This document shows, piece after piece, positions 52,488 through 61,129 of a DNA stretch of 64,000 nucleotides. The DNA lies in NCBI GenBank assembly GCA_022824265.1, contig JAJEAG010000053.1, positions 21,410 to 85,409 of the forward strand, written 5' to 3'. Each line of letters starts with the position of its first letter. Positions within the stretch are counted from its first letter, which is position 1. A model generated the notes under the pieces. The model worked only from the letters and a program-made list of their open reading frames with translations, was not told where the DNA came from and did not search any database. The DNA comes from Candidatus Poribacteria bacterium (GTDB lineage: Bacteria; Poribacteria; WGA-4E; WGA-3G). The position numbers and the translations under genes are program-made.

Positions 52488-53579
52488 TTACTCAATTTCA
52501 CGAAAATCTGGAACTTCTACCGGAGTGCCTCCATTAGTTATAGATTCCTCTGAAACCAAACCTGGTACTGTGAAATCCATTGCAGTATATACATCAATTG
52601 GTGGTGTAGTATCATTAATGATACTATCAATAAAATCCCTTACTTTGAAATACTCGCCAAGATCACCTACATTCACAGCCTCAGCAGGTGGATTTTTCCA
52701 CCGTTCCGGTAAAAAATCACCCTCAACTTCTGTAAGTTGTTTCCACTGTTCGCCTCCTTCAAACTCGCTCAGCCATATCTTTGATTGACCACCGAATCCG
52801 CGAGAACTCTCATAACACCCCTTTGTACCTTGAAGACTAAAGTAAGAATTTGCAGGACGGTTAGACAACATATCTATACGAATCTTGATTAAGCCTCCAC
52901 CCTCAGTCTTGCAAAGCATCATAACGGTATCCTCCATCGCATGTTCAGGATCAGTGTGAGTCCCTGTTCCAAGGCAGCAGACACTTACCACGCGTTCACC
53001 GAACCATTGAAGTACTGGACCGAGACTATGTGTCGCATAATTACATCGGTTAATTCCTACCTGCCAATAATAACGCCACGTTGGATTTCCACTTGCATCG
53101 TGATGTAGCGATTTTATGTTGTGGAGATACTCTCCTTCCCCGAAATATACATCACCAAACAGTCCTTCTGCTACGATACTGCGAATCAATACATTGTGCT
53201 TAGAATAGCATGTATTTTCTGCCATCGTATATTTTGCTGATGATTTCCTTACTGCACGAACTAAGTCGTAGCATTCTTCTAATTTGACTGCAGCAGTAAC
53301 TTCACTTATGACATGTTTTCCTGCTTCCAATGCTTCTATTGACTGAGGGACGTGAAGATTTTCAGGTGTTGCAAGCACAACAATGTCTACAGAATCTAAC
53401 ATATCAGTGTAATTGGTGAAACGCTGCGGAACATTGAAACGTTCTGCCACGTTCTCAAGTGTTGCTTGATTTATGTCGCATACTGCTATTACTTCAGTTT
53501 CAGTGATTGTACTCAACGGTTGAAAATATGAACTTCCTCTGTGTGCACCAACTATCCCTACCTTCAGTTTATCTGTCAT
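52488..53579 (-). CDS. Gfo/Idh/MocA family oxidoreductase
   Basis: The 363-aa protein has an N-terminal NAD(P)-binding Rossmann fold (KVGIVGAHRGSSYF, IAVCDI-like strand EVIAVCDINQATLE) and the family motif HVISEVTAAV, a variant of H-V-x-x-E-K-P in which the catalytic lysine position is occupied by Val/Thr. The C-terminal GFO_IDH_MocA domain follows (WRYYWQVGINRCNYATHSLG). Without the E-K-P lysine it may act differently from standard dehydrogenases. AGGAGGAG precedes the ATG. The substrate is unknown, probably a sugar or cyclitol. Confidence 0.92.
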   Translation of the reverse strand: MTDKLKVGIVGAHRGSSYFQPLSTITETEVIAVCDINQATLENVAERFNVPQRFTNYTDMLDSVDIVVLATPENLHVPQSIEALEAGKHVISEVTAAVKLEECYDLVRAVRKSSAKYTMAENTCYSKHNVLIRSIVAEGLFGDVYFGEGEYLHNIKSLHHDASGNPTWRYYWQVGINRCNYATHSLGPVLQWFGERVVSVCCLGTGTHTDPEHAMEDTVMMLCKTEGGGLIKIRIDMLSNRPANSYFSLQGTKGCYESSRGFGGQSKIWLSEFEGGEQWKQLTEVEGDFLPERWKNPPAEAVNVGDLGEYFKVRDFIDSIINDTTPPIDVYTAMDFTVPGLVSEESITNGGTPVEVPDFREIE

Positions 53580-53693
53580 GTGTTTTCTCCTCCTAAAATA
53601 TAGGATTAGAATAACATATTATCAGCAATTATTCAGTAAAGTTTCATGCCAATCTTGACATATTAGAAGGTGTTTGTTGGTATAGCAGTTATG

Positions 53694-53722
53694 TTGAAAT
53701 CTACAATTAAACAAGGTATAAT
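53694..53722 (+). promoter_or_regulatory. Sigma-70 promoter of the sugar-phosphate transferase gene
   Basis: TTGAAA and TATAAT are separated by 17 bases, about 70 bases upstream of the ATG at 53794. Confidence 0.65.
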
Positions 53723-53793
53723 AAATAATCTACTAACTACGTGCTAAAAGTCCGGTATTGGCAAACAAATTATAAAACCTTAGAAATTCATTG

Positions 53794-55206
53794 ATGAGTA
53801 AAAAGACACTCGATCATCTGCTAATATTATTCACAGTATTATCTGACATTTGTTTCATTGCCACTTCGATTGTTATTGCATATTGGATGCGGTTTGAATC
53901 TGGTTGGCTTGATGCGTTAGCGTTACATAAAGGCGGAACGCCACCTTTTGATAACTATATCCGATTAATACCTGTGACAGCAATTATCTGGTTGGTGACA
54001 TTGAATGGATTTAAACTTTATAGTCAGGAAAACAATAATTCGTTATCGTCGTTTTGGAATCTTTGTAAAACTGCTTGTATTGCGTTGATTGGGACGTTAG
54101 CAGTTCTCTTTTTCATCTATCATCATGTTGCTTATTCGCGTTGGGTAATGTTACTTGCCACAGGTATCAGTCTTGTTTTTCTGTTCTTTGTTAGGCTTGT
54201 GCTTCAACGTTTTCGTCAAGCTATACATGAACACGGAGTTGGCATGAGTCGTGTAGCACTTGTAGGTTATGATGAACGTAGTACTACGTTTATTGATGAC
54301 ATAAATGAAAGTCCAAATAGTGGATATAAATTCGTAGGTCTGATTGATGAAACAACAGATAATGAAATTTATCTTGGAGAAGATTCTCATGTTCAATATC
54401 TCGGTAAGAGTGAACAGATACTTGATATTATACAAGAATACCGTATTGACACGTTGTTTATCGTTTCTCCAAGGGTGTCAAATGAGGTAATATTACAGAT
54501 ACTACAGACATGTGAAGGTATTCCTGTTCAGATCAATGTGTTACACGAACTCTCCGAATTTATCATTGGAGGAACTGCAGTAACTTTTTTTCAAGGACAT
54601 CCTGTATTACAACTCCGTGAGACACCGATGCAAGGTGTGAGTGGAATCATTAAACGTCTGTTAGACATCGTTTTTAGTTTAGTAGCATTGATTGTGTTAA
54701 GTCCTCTCATGTTAGTAATTGCAGCAGCTATCCGACTAACTTCCCCTGGAAAAGCGATATTCCGCCAAGAACGTGTTGGTAGAGCAGGAAAACGTTTCAA
54801 CATCTATAAATTTCGTTCTATGCGTGTTGATGCAGAAGAAAATGTAGGACATGTGTGGGCAAAGAATGATGATCCACGACAGACTAACCTCGGTAAGTTT
54901 TTACGACGTTGGAGTCTGGATGAACTCCCACAATTTCTCAATGTCCTTAAAGGAGATATGAGTCTTGTAGGACCGCGTCCAGAGATGTCAGGTCTAATTG
55001 AGACATTCCAAGAATCAATACCAAACTATCTTACTCGACAACGTGTCAAATCAGGTATGACAGGTTGGGCACAAGTCAACGGTTTTCGTGGGAATACATC
55101 CCTTGAAGATCGTGTGGATTTTGACCGCTATTATATTGAAAACTGGTCAATTGCTTTAGACATAAAGATCATCTTGATTACTATATGGGCAATCATAAAA
55201 GGATAA
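53794..55206 (+). CDS. Undecaprenyl-phosphate glucose phosphotransferase (WbaP/WcaJ-type)
   Basis: This polyisoprenyl-phosphate hexose-1-phosphate transferase starts exopolysaccharide or O-antigen repeat synthesis on the lipid carrier. The 470-aa protein has four to five N-terminal membrane helices, a CoA-binding-like middle domain, a reentrant helix, and the bacterial sugar transferase domain with [60 protein letters not shown] and LVGPRPEM. These are the diagnostic motifs. It stands alone; no other polysaccharide genes are in the window. Confidence 0.94.
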   Translation: MSKKTLDHLLILFTVLSDICFIATSIVIAYWMRFESGWLDALALHKGGTPPFDNYIRLIPVTAIIWLVTLNGFKLYSQENNNSLSSFWNLCKTACIALIGTLAVLFFIYHHVAYSRWVMLLATGISLVFLFFVRLVLQRFRQAIHEHGVGMSRVALVGYDERSTTFIDDINESPNSGYKFVGLIDETTDNEIYLGEDSHVQYLGKSEQILDIIQEYRIDTLFIVSPRVSNEVILQILQTCEGIPVQINVLHELSEFIIGGTAVTFFQGHPVLQLRETPMQGVSGIIKRLLDIVFSLVALIVLSPLMLVIAAAIRLTSPGKAIFRQERVGRAGKRFNIYKFRSMRVDAEENVGHVWAKNDDPRQTNLGKFLRRWSLDELPQFLNVLKGDMSLVGPRPEMSGLIETFQESIPNYLTRQRVKSGMTGWAQVNGFRGNTSLEDRVDFDRYYIENWSIALDIKIILITIWAIIKG

Positions 55207-55218
55207 GATTGTATCTAT

Positions 55219-56253
55219 TTATTCAGCAAAAAACCGCTTTACAAATTTCCATGCACCCGCCTTGTAATACCGATGTCCCCCGTCCCCGATAAATAACTCA
55301 CATCTATCCGCAACGCCTGCTACTGTGTAGATTTCCTTTAATCGTTCATAAGCAAATTCCACATGGTTTATCGGGAAGATTGAATCATCTCTACCAGAAA
55401 TAGCACAAAATGGACGTGGTGCGATCAATCCAGCAACGTCATACATTTCACCTAATCGCATTACACCTGGAACATAGTTGCAATCACAATGACGGATTGT
55501 ACCGATACTACCTTCAAATGTGCAGAAGTAACAACTGGGTACTGCAACAGCAATACGCGTTTCACACGCTGCAGCAAATAGAGAAACAGTTCCTCCTCCA
55601 GAATTACCGGTGATTGCAATCCGATCTGCATCAATTGAAAGCGTGTCTATTGCCCAATCAATAAGGCGGGACATATCCCAGACTCTCTCCCCGATCGGGG
55701 TGCGTCCAACAAGGATGTCATGCACCAACTGATGTCGACATGAATGTGTGTTATTGTTATTTCTATCTGCATCTGTGCGTGTTTCACCGAAGGCGCGCGT
55801 TGTTGGAGCAATTGCGATATATCCTTCCTCAACGACAGCCTGACGTGCGATATCGCGTTCACCTTCCAACATTTCCTGCTCCTCTTTTTCTGAGTGCGCA
55901 ATACCAGCGTATATATGCGGATGATTATGTCCATGCGGTGTAAGTATCAAAGGTAGTTTTTCTTCAATCGTCTTTGGTTTCAACAAATAGAACGGCAACG
56001 GCACTGTCGGTTCTACCCATAGATACCAACTCTCTCGAATATGATCATCCATATCTAATGTATCTAATTGTTCTGCCTTTGGGACATATCCAGCAAGGTC
56101 AGATTCCATATTGTCTAAACCGAGTATATCCCGTAATTCAGGACGAAAGTTGGCTTGCCAAGATATGAAACCTTCACGTGTAGTTGCTTTGAATTCATAC
56201 TTTCTTGGTACGGTTGAATATAGGGTTTCAAAATGTTTATCTGCGTTATACAT
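55219..56253 (-). CDS. Alpha/beta hydrolase, acetylxylan-esterase-like
   Basis: The 344-aa protein (ATG at 56253 with AGGAGA seven bases upstream) is an alpha/beta hydrolase. The nucleophile elbow is ITGNSGGGTV (G-x-S-x-G), the oxyanion region is LILTPHGHNHPHIYAG, and the acid/histidine part is in CAISGRDDSIFPINHVEF and IGDGGHRYYKAG. It resembles the acetyl xylan esterase/dienelactone-hydrolase-like proteins common in planctomycete and Poribacteria genomes. There is no signal peptide, so it acts in the cytoplasm. It is convergent with the sugar transferase gene. Confidence 0.87.
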   Translation of the reverse strand: MYNADKHFETLYSTVPRKYEFKATTREGFISWQANFRPELRDILGLDNMESDLAGYVPKAEQLDTLDMDDHIRESWYLWVEPTVPLPFYLLKPKTIEEKLPLILTPHGHNHPHIYAGIAHSEKEEQEMLEGERDIARQAVVEEGYIAIAPTTRAFGETRTDADRNNNNTHSCRHQLVHDILVGRTPIGERVWDMSRLIDWAIDTLSIDADRIAITGNSGGGTVSLFAAACETRIAVAVPSCYFCTFEGSIGTIRHCDCNYVPGVMRLGEMYDVAGLIAPRPFCAISGRDDSIFPINHVEFAYERLKEIYTVAGVADRCELFIGDGGHRYYKAGAWKFVKRFFAE

Positions 56254-56415
56254 AAATGTTCTCCTCATGTGAAAATGCAGGTAAAAAATTTACTCTTATT
56301 TGATTATATCCTATTTTCGTTTTTCAATGTTGTATTTTGGACATAACCGTTTATATGGACAGAGGCACTTACTTTATGTTACTATATAAAAAACTGATGA
56401 AGGAGATAAAGTTCC

Positions 56416-57267
56416 ATGAAACGGTCGTTAACATTTCAATGTTTATACCTAATCCTGCTTTTCTCGGTGGTTGCTATATTGCCAGCGTACTCAATAGACG
56501 TAACCGTGGGATTGTTGGCAGGAGATAACAAACTTGGTGTGGTTGAGGAAGCTGCCTACAACTGGGCAGAGGATAATTATCAGTCAACAATACTTATAGC
56601 AAACGATAATGGCACTTTCAAAACTGATGGAGGTACCACTAAGAAATTAGATGAATATGCTGTGTTATGGCTTTTTTATACAGAAACGAATCAGTTACCA
56701 GCACCATTTCTTACGGATGCAACCAAAAAGTCTATTCTTAACTATTTGGAAGCAGGGGGTGCTATATTTCTTTCAGCACTTGGTCTTCGTTATGTTGTAG
56801 ACATAGGTGTTGATGAAGGAAATGTAAGAGTCTTTCAACCACTTGGTAAAGGTCCTCCTGAAATTGGTATAAAACCAACAGATGATTTCAAAAACCATCC
56901 TGTTTATAAAGGACTTGATTCCGGCAAACCGATCTTCCTCACCAGCATGGATCAAGCAGGTTTTACTGCAGATTTCATTAATTTTAAAGCGAATCCTCCA
57001 GCAGGTAACATACTTGGCACAAAAACTCGAGGAGGTGGTGCAGGTGGCGGTGAACGTCCATTTGTTGAATATGAGGTGGAAGACGGTAAAATCATCACCC
57101 TTGGACATCATAATGGCGTCTACACTGATACAAAGTCCCCAGAAAGCGATAATCTGAGAAAACTCACGATGAATGTTCTGAATTATCTTGGTGAGAATTC
57201 TGCATTCTTCGCTGTGGATCCGAACGGGAAATTGGCAACTACTTGGGGAAATTTGAAGTCAAAGTAA
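56416..57267 (+). CDS. Secreted ThuA/DUF4960-like protein with conserved C-terminal tail
   Basis: The 283-aa protein has a signal peptide (FQCLYLILLFSVVAILPAYS) and a glutamine-amidotransferase-like (ThuA/DUF4159-type) fold: VLWLFYTETNQLP, ILNYLEAGGAIFLSALGLRY, and HHNGVYTDTKSPESDNLRKL near the end. It lacks the triad cysteine of true amidotransferases. It ends FFAVDPNGKLATTWGNLKSK, the clearest version of the tail shared with the genes at 39603 and 51665. AAGGAG precedes the ATG and a strong terminator follows. Confidence 0.8.
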   Translation: MKRSLTFQCLYLILLFSVVAILPAYSIDVTVGLLAGDNKLGVVEEAAYNWAEDNYQSTILIANDNGTFKTDGGTTKKLDEYAVLWLFYTETNQLPAPFLTDATKKSILNYLEAGGAIFLSALGLRYVVDIGVDEGNVRVFQPLGKGPPEIGIKPTDDFKNHPVYKGLDSGKPIFLTSMDQAGFTADFINFKANPPAGNILGTKTRGGGAGGGERPFVEYEVEDGKIITLGHHNGVYTDTKSPESDNLRKLTMNVLNYLGENSAFFAVDPNGKLATTWGNLKSK

Positions 57268-57293
57268 AGTAATATTCATTACAGATAAATCTC

Positions 57294-57324
57294 AAACCCG
57301 TAACTTTACTATGTTACGGGTTTT
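57294..57324 (+). terminator. Strong intrinsic terminator
   Basis: AAACCCGTAAC and GTTACGGGTTT form an 11-base perfect stem with an eight-base loop, followed by TGCTTATTTTTG. Confidence 0.85.
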
Positions 57325-57402
57325 GCTTATTTTTGATGTATATCATTATGACATGTTATGTTTTTCTTTAAGAGATTTATGAGATAGACAGTAGTTTGCA
57401 TC

Positions 57403-57696
57403 TTACAAAATCGTATTATTATCCGTTTCTGTAGTAGTATTTGTATTTGATGGATTTAGGCTTGAGTGATGCATAACCCAATATACTGCTGCGACAAATA
57501 CACCACCAAGAAGTGTTGCTATATACCATACTCCCGGTAAAACAAAAAGTCGATTTCTAATACGTTGTGCATCTCGGAATACTGCACTTGCGAAGGTAAG
57601 ATGTACTATTGCGGTCAGAATCCAGAAAGAGATTATCCAGATCATTCCAATATTCATAAGACCTGGAATATTTAATCCGCCAAAATTAATGTTCAT
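57403..57696 (-). CDS. Small two-helix membrane protein
   Basis: The 97-aa protein (ATG at 57696, GAGGA eight bases upstream) has a Gly-rich start, then two membrane helices, IGMIWIISFWILTAIVHLTF and YIATLLGGVFVAAVYWVM, separated by a basic loop (FRDAQRIRNRL), and a Thr/Asn tail. The pattern H-L-x-F-A-x-A-V-[FY]-x-D-A and the LLGGV block recall small uncharacterised membrane proteins of uncultured bacteria. The function is unknown. Confidence 0.78.
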   Translation of the reverse strand: MNINFGGLNIPGLMNIGMIWIISFWILTAIVHLTFASAVFRDAQRIRNRLFVLPGVWYIATLLGGVFVAAVYWVMHHSSLNPSNTNTTTETDNNTIL

Positions 57697-57771
57697 AATC
57701 ATGTCCTCATTTAATAATTGATTTAGTTTACAGTGTGTATTTCAGGTTTCAATTCGTGTTACAAATATCCT

Positions 57772-57800
57772 TTGACAATGTAAGTTGTTTTTGTTACTAT
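57772..57800 (+). promoter_or_regulatory. Sigma-70 promoter of the M24 peptidase gene (leaderless-type spacing)
   Basis: TTGACA and TACTAT are separated by exactly 17 bases. The ATG at 57808 is seven bases beyond the -10 box, so the transcript likely begins at or next to the start codon. Confidence 0.65.
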
Positions 57801-57807
57801 GATTGTT

Positions 57808-58989
57808 ATGAATTTATCAGAAATCCAAAGTGTTTTATCAACATTAAATCTTGATGCTTGGTTGCTCTATGATTTTCGGGGTATCAACCCGATTTCTCAA
57901 AAAGTTGCAGGGTTATCAGATGCACATATTACAAGACGTTGGTTCTGCTTGATACCTGTACAAGGAGAACCGAGTTGGCTAATTCATCGGATAGAAACAT
58001 CAAACTTCACCGATGTTCCTGGGAGTGTGTCACTATATGCGGGTTGGCAGGAACTCAACGAAGAGATGCCTAAAATCCTTGCTGGTGTGAAGTCGGTTGC
58101 GATGGAGTATTCGCCTAATGGATCAATTCCTTATATCTCACGCGTTGATGCAGGGACATTAGAGTGGGTGCGTAGTTTCGGTGTAGAAATCAGTTCATCT
58201 GGTGAGCTTGCACAATATGTGGAAGCACGGTTGACCGAAACACAGTATGAGGGACACCTAAAGTCTGCACAACAAGTGCTGCAAGCAAAAGACTATGCTT
58301 TCGCTTGGATTGGCGACCAACTAAAGTCAGGTAGAACAATCACCGAATATGATGTTCAACAACAGATTCTCAACCAGTTTGATGTAAATGGTTTAATTAC
58401 AGATCATCCTCCAATTGTTGCTGTTAATGCTAACAGCGGTAATCCACATTACGCGCCATCTGTTTCCGATTCATCAGAAATAAAAACAGGTGACTTTATT
58501 CTAATTGATCTCTGGGCAAAGCAGATAGAACCTGATGCGGTTTTCGCTGATACCACTTGGGTTGCTTATGCTGGCAATACAGTTCCTGACCGTTACGTTG
58601 AAATATTTGATATTGTCAAAGAGGCACGTGATAGAGCAGTTGCGTTCATCCGTGAGAAATGGGACGCGAATGAACCGATCCCCGGTTATGCTGTTGATGA
58701 TTGTGTACGTGGATATATAACCGATAAAGGCTATGGAGATTATTTTATACATCGTACAGGACACAACATCGGCACCGTAATTCATGGCAACGGTGTTAAT
58801 TTAGATAATCTTGAGACTCAAGATGAACGTGTACTGATTGAGGGTATCTGTTTTTCTATTGAACCGGGTATCTATCTTAGCGATTTCGGCGTGAGGACTG
58901 AAATTGACGTCTTTCTAACCGGAGCTGGGAGAGATGGCGTAAAATTGACAACCTCGCCCGTTCAAAATCAGGTATTGCCTCTGCTGTGA
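57808..58989 (+). CDS. M24 family metallopeptidase (Xaa-Pro aminopeptidase-like)
   Basis: The 393-aa protein has a creatinase-like N-terminal domain and a pita-bread catalytic domain. The five metal ligands are visible: Asp in ILIDLWAK, Asp in VFADTTW, His in IHRTGHNIGT, Glu in FSIEPGIYL and Glu in VRTEIDVF. Such enzymes remove N-terminal residues before proline or cleave related dipeptides. It has no signal peptide. The last 113 bases overlap the convergent gene on the other strand. Start at 57808 is set by the promoter position. Confidence 0.93.
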   Translation: MNLSEIQSVLSTLNLDAWLLYDFRGINPISQKVAGLSDAHITRRWFCLIPVQGEPSWLIHRIETSNFTDVPGSVSLYAGWQELNEEMPKILAGVKSVAMEYSPNGSIPYISRVDAGTLEWVRSFGVEISSSGELAQYVEARLTETQYEGHLKSAQQVLQAKDYAFAWIGDQLKSGRTITEYDVQQQILNQFDVNGLITDHPPIVAVNANSGNPHYAPSVSDSSEIKTGDFILIDLWAKQIEPDAVFADTTWVAYAGNTVPDRYVEIFDIVKEARDRAVAFIREKWDANEPIPGYAVDDCVRGYITDKGYGDYFIHRTGHNIGTVIHGNGVNLDNLETQDERVLIEGICFSIEPGIYLSDFGVRTEIDVFLTGAGRDGVKLTTSPVQNQVLPLL

Positions 58990-59725
58990 CTTTATAATTT
59001 CTTTTCTTCAAATCATTTAATATGTGCGAGAAGTAAATTCGTGTATTGAGTATCCACTGTTCCGCATAGGCGGTTGCGAGTAGTGGCAGTGCAATTGATA
59101 AACGTGGTGTGTTTAGCAGCCACTGTTCCGCATAAGCAGCGAAGTCTGTTTCAACGAGTCCAGCGCATCCGAGTGTATAGATGGTAAAACGTTTGTCATC
59201 GCGCTGATCTTCCCTGACATTAAGTGGAGTTTTTAGTGACATACGTCTTTCACTGTCTATCTCAAATACAAAGAAAAAGTAATCTTCGTTGTGTCCAAGA
59301 TATCCGATTTCCACATGGAGTTGATGATGTTCTTCGGTATGGATTGGAATTGCCTCAAGATCACGTTTGACTAAAATTGGATATAGCGCAGTGAAAAAGA
59401 TTTGTTCGTAGCCAATTGGATGTTCAACATGGTTGAGTATATCTAAGAGGGTTTGTTGGTCTTGTTGTTTGAGTTCAAGACAACATTTTGAAAACACTTC
59501 ATCTCTTAGTGAATGCATTTCGGGTGGTGCATTCTCAATAAGAGGATTCAGTTCGCGCATCAATTTTAGGATACGTCTGCGTTTTGGTATAACCCGCCAT
59601 AGACACCATCGTGTGAGAGCCTGCCATGTTTCTTTCTCGCGTAATAAAGACAGAAACCCCAACACAGCGTTTGTAATTCGTCGAAAGATACTTTCAGATG
59701 CAAGACCTTTTTTTTGTTGAGCCAT
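58877..59725 (-). CDS. Hypothetical protein overlapping the M24 gene antisense
   Basis: I recognise no family. The 282-aa product is basic at both ends (AQQKKGLASESIFRRITN and LRLERRQFQSSRRNR), with a middle alpha/beta part HVEIGYLGHNEDYFFFVFEI. A short internal duplication, YAEQWLLNTPRL and YAEQWILNTRIY, lies about 25 residues apart. The last 38 codons overlap the convergent M24 gene. A tRNA gene begins about 75 bases beyond its start. An alternative is that translation actually ends earlier in an unseen frame error. Confidence 0.65.
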   Translation of the reverse strand: MAQQKKGLASESIFRRITNAVLGFLSLLREKETWQALTRWCLWRVIPKRRRILKLMRELNPLIENAPPEMHSLRDEVFSKCCLELKQQDQQTLLDILNHVEHPIGYEQIFFTALYPILVKRDLEAIPIHTEEHHQLHVEIGYLGHNEDYFFFVFEIDSERRMSLKTPLNVREDQRDDKRFTIYTLGCAGLVETDFAAYAEQWLLNTPRLSIALPLLATAYAEQWILNTRIYFSHILNDLKKRNYKVTAEAIPDFERARLSILRHLSQLRLERRQFQSSRRNR

Positions 59726-59731
59726 AATTTT

Positions 59732-59760
59732 TTGACATTTCTCCCCAAATATGTTATATT
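59732..59760 (+). promoter_or_regulatory. Consensus promoter of tRNA-Leu
   Basis: TTGACA and TATATT are separated by 17 bases; the tRNA 5' end lies about 41 bases downstream of the -10 box. Confidence 0.75.
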
Positions 59761-59801
59761 TAACGGGATACTATGAGATTTATTCAATTACTGATGATTT
59801 A

Positions 59802-59886
59802 GCCGGAGTGGTGAAATCGGTAGACGCACTGGACTCAAAATCCAGCGGACCCTAGGTCCATGTCGGTTCGAGTCCGACCTCCGGCA
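59802..59886 (+). tRNA. tRNA-Leu (anticodon CAA)
   Basis: An 85-base class II tRNA. Acceptor arms GCCGGAG and CTCCGGC pair perfectly with discriminator A at 59886. The anticodon arm is CTGGA-CTCAAAA-TCCAG with anticodon CAA. A long variable arm (GGACCCTAGGTCC) and T arm TCGGTTCGAGTCCGA follow, typical of tRNA-Leu. The CCA end is not encoded. A terminator follows directly. Confidence 0.97.
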
Positions 59887-59890
59887 TACT

Positions 59891-59918
59891 GCGATGGTTT
59901 CTATAGCCATCGCTTTTT
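59891..59918 (+). terminator. Terminator of tRNA-Leu
   Basis: GCGATGG and CCATCGC form a seven-base stem with a nine-base loop, followed by TTTTT, five bases after the tRNA 3' end. Confidence 0.88.
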
Positions 59919-59955
59919 CCATTTATAGTAAAACTATAATAATTTACACACTGTA

Positions 59956-60027
59956 GTAGGTTCGGTTTCCTAACCGAACCGGTGTTTCTTCAGTCTCATA
60001 AATGCGGTTAGGAAACCGCATCTACCA
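59956..60027. repeat. Composite palindromic repeat (BIME-like), copy B
   Basis: Left stem GGTTCGGTT/AACCGAACC and right stem TGCGGTT/AACCGCA, bounded by GTAGG and CTACCA. Relative to copy A at 2904 the two stems are in swapped order. It lies between the tRNA terminator and the end of the TIM-barrel gene. Confidence 0.85.
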
Positions 60028-60046
60028 AGGCGTGTGCATTATGAAA

Positions 60047-60838
60047 CTACATTGCGATAATTTTCCGCATACGTTTTGCGAGATCTATTTGTGCTTCTCT
60101 ATCTCCACCGACTTCGTGAACGACATAGCCGTCATATCCAACTGCTCGGAACGCTTCCATGACAGCTGCCCAATCTGTATCACCATCTAACAGATTTGTG
60201 AAGCGATGTTGTCCTCGTGAGAAATCCTTGAAATGCACACGTTTGATGCGATGTGCCAGTTCACGAATCCAATGTTCAGGATATCCGTAAGCCATCATGT
60301 TAGCAGTATCCAGATAAGTGCCTACCCAATCACTGCCGATTTCATCTACGATTTCTCGCATCTCCTTCGGACTAAGTAGGAATTTATTCCAGACGTTTTC
60401 CAAACCAATTGCGACTTTATGTTTTTCTGCTGAAGGTGCAAGGTCTTTTAAAATACCAACAAGATTATCCCACACCTGCTGATATGTCCCCTCAACACTG
60501 AGCTGACCTGGGTGTAATAATATCCCACCGACTCCGAGTGAACCTGCTACTTCTAAACCGCGCGCCAACGATTTTGTGCCGTTGTTACGTTGTTCTGCAT
60601 CCGGACTGAGAAGATTACCACGATTTGCATATCCTGCTGTGATACTTGCAATCTCTATACCAGCGGAATCGCATTTTGCAGCGATACCTTGTAGTTCTGT
60701 ATCGCTCATGTTTATGTCGGTGTCTTTACCTTCTCCAAAGGTAAGTTCAACTGCATCATAACCCGCATCTTGACAGAGTTTGAGTGTATCATCCAGTGAC
60801 ATATTTCCAAGAATGATTTGGGTAACGCCTATTTTCAT
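60047..60838 (-). CDS. Sugar phosphate isomerase/epimerase-like TIM-barrel protein
   Basis: The 263-aa protein belongs to the AP endonuclease family 2 / xylose-isomerase-like TIM-barrel superfamily. It has KIGVTQIILGNMSLDDTLKL, YDAVELTFG, then metal-ligand positions in IGLENVWN (Glu), WVGTYLDTANMM (Asp), RVHFKDFSRG (His and Asp) and YVVHEVGGD (Glu). Such enzymes act on sugars or cyclitols and often work with Gfo/Idh/MocA oxidoreductases, one of which is in this window. Substrate unknown. There is no signal peptide. Confidence 0.92.
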   Translation of the reverse strand: MKIGVTQIILGNMSLDDTLKLCQDAGYDAVELTFGEGKDTDINMSDTELQGIAAKCDSAGIEIASITAGYANRGNLLSPDAEQRNNGTKSLARGLEVAGSLGVGGILLHPGQLSVEGTYQQVWDNLVGILKDLAPSAEKHKVAIGLENVWNKFLLSPKEMREIVDEIGSDWVGTYLDTANMMAYGYPEHWIRELAHRIKRVHFKDFSRGQHRFTNLLDGDTDWAAVMEAFRAVGYDGYVVHEVGGDREAQIDLAKRMRKIIAM

Positions 60839-60839
60839 A

Positions 60840-61088
60840 TTAGTTCAGTTTCTCCTTTTCAGTGTGGAACTGTGTCGGTGTCAATGTTTGTATACAAAGA
60901 TAACGCGTTTCAAGACACTGTGGACATCGTAGTTCCACATAAAACGTTTCGTTAAATATATCGTCTATCCAGTCAGTAAGTCTGTTTTGCGTGTTTCCTA
61001 AGAATTGCTGTAGTACTTCATATTTGCGATCACAATCCGGACATATTTGTATATCTTTCCCAATGTCAATTTTGTCTAACCATCCCAT
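60840..61088 (-). CDS. Small cysteine-pair (zinc-ribbon-like) protein
   Basis: The 82-aa protein has CPDC near residue 17 and CPQC near residue 57, likely a split zinc ribbon. Between them is an acidic helix (NRLTDWIDDIFNE). It starts MGWLDKIDIGKDIQICPDCD. It directly abuts the TIM-barrel gene start (one base gap) and is probably cotranscribed with it, downstream of hflX. No known family. Confidence 0.72.
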   Translation of the reverse strand: MGWLDKIDIGKDIQICPDCDRKYEVLQQFLGNTQNRLTDWIDDIFNETFYVELRCPQCLETRYLCIQTLTPTQFHTEKEKLN

Positions 61089-61129
61089 TGTTATCTGTAT
61101 CCTAAATGTTGGTACTAAGGGAGTGATTT

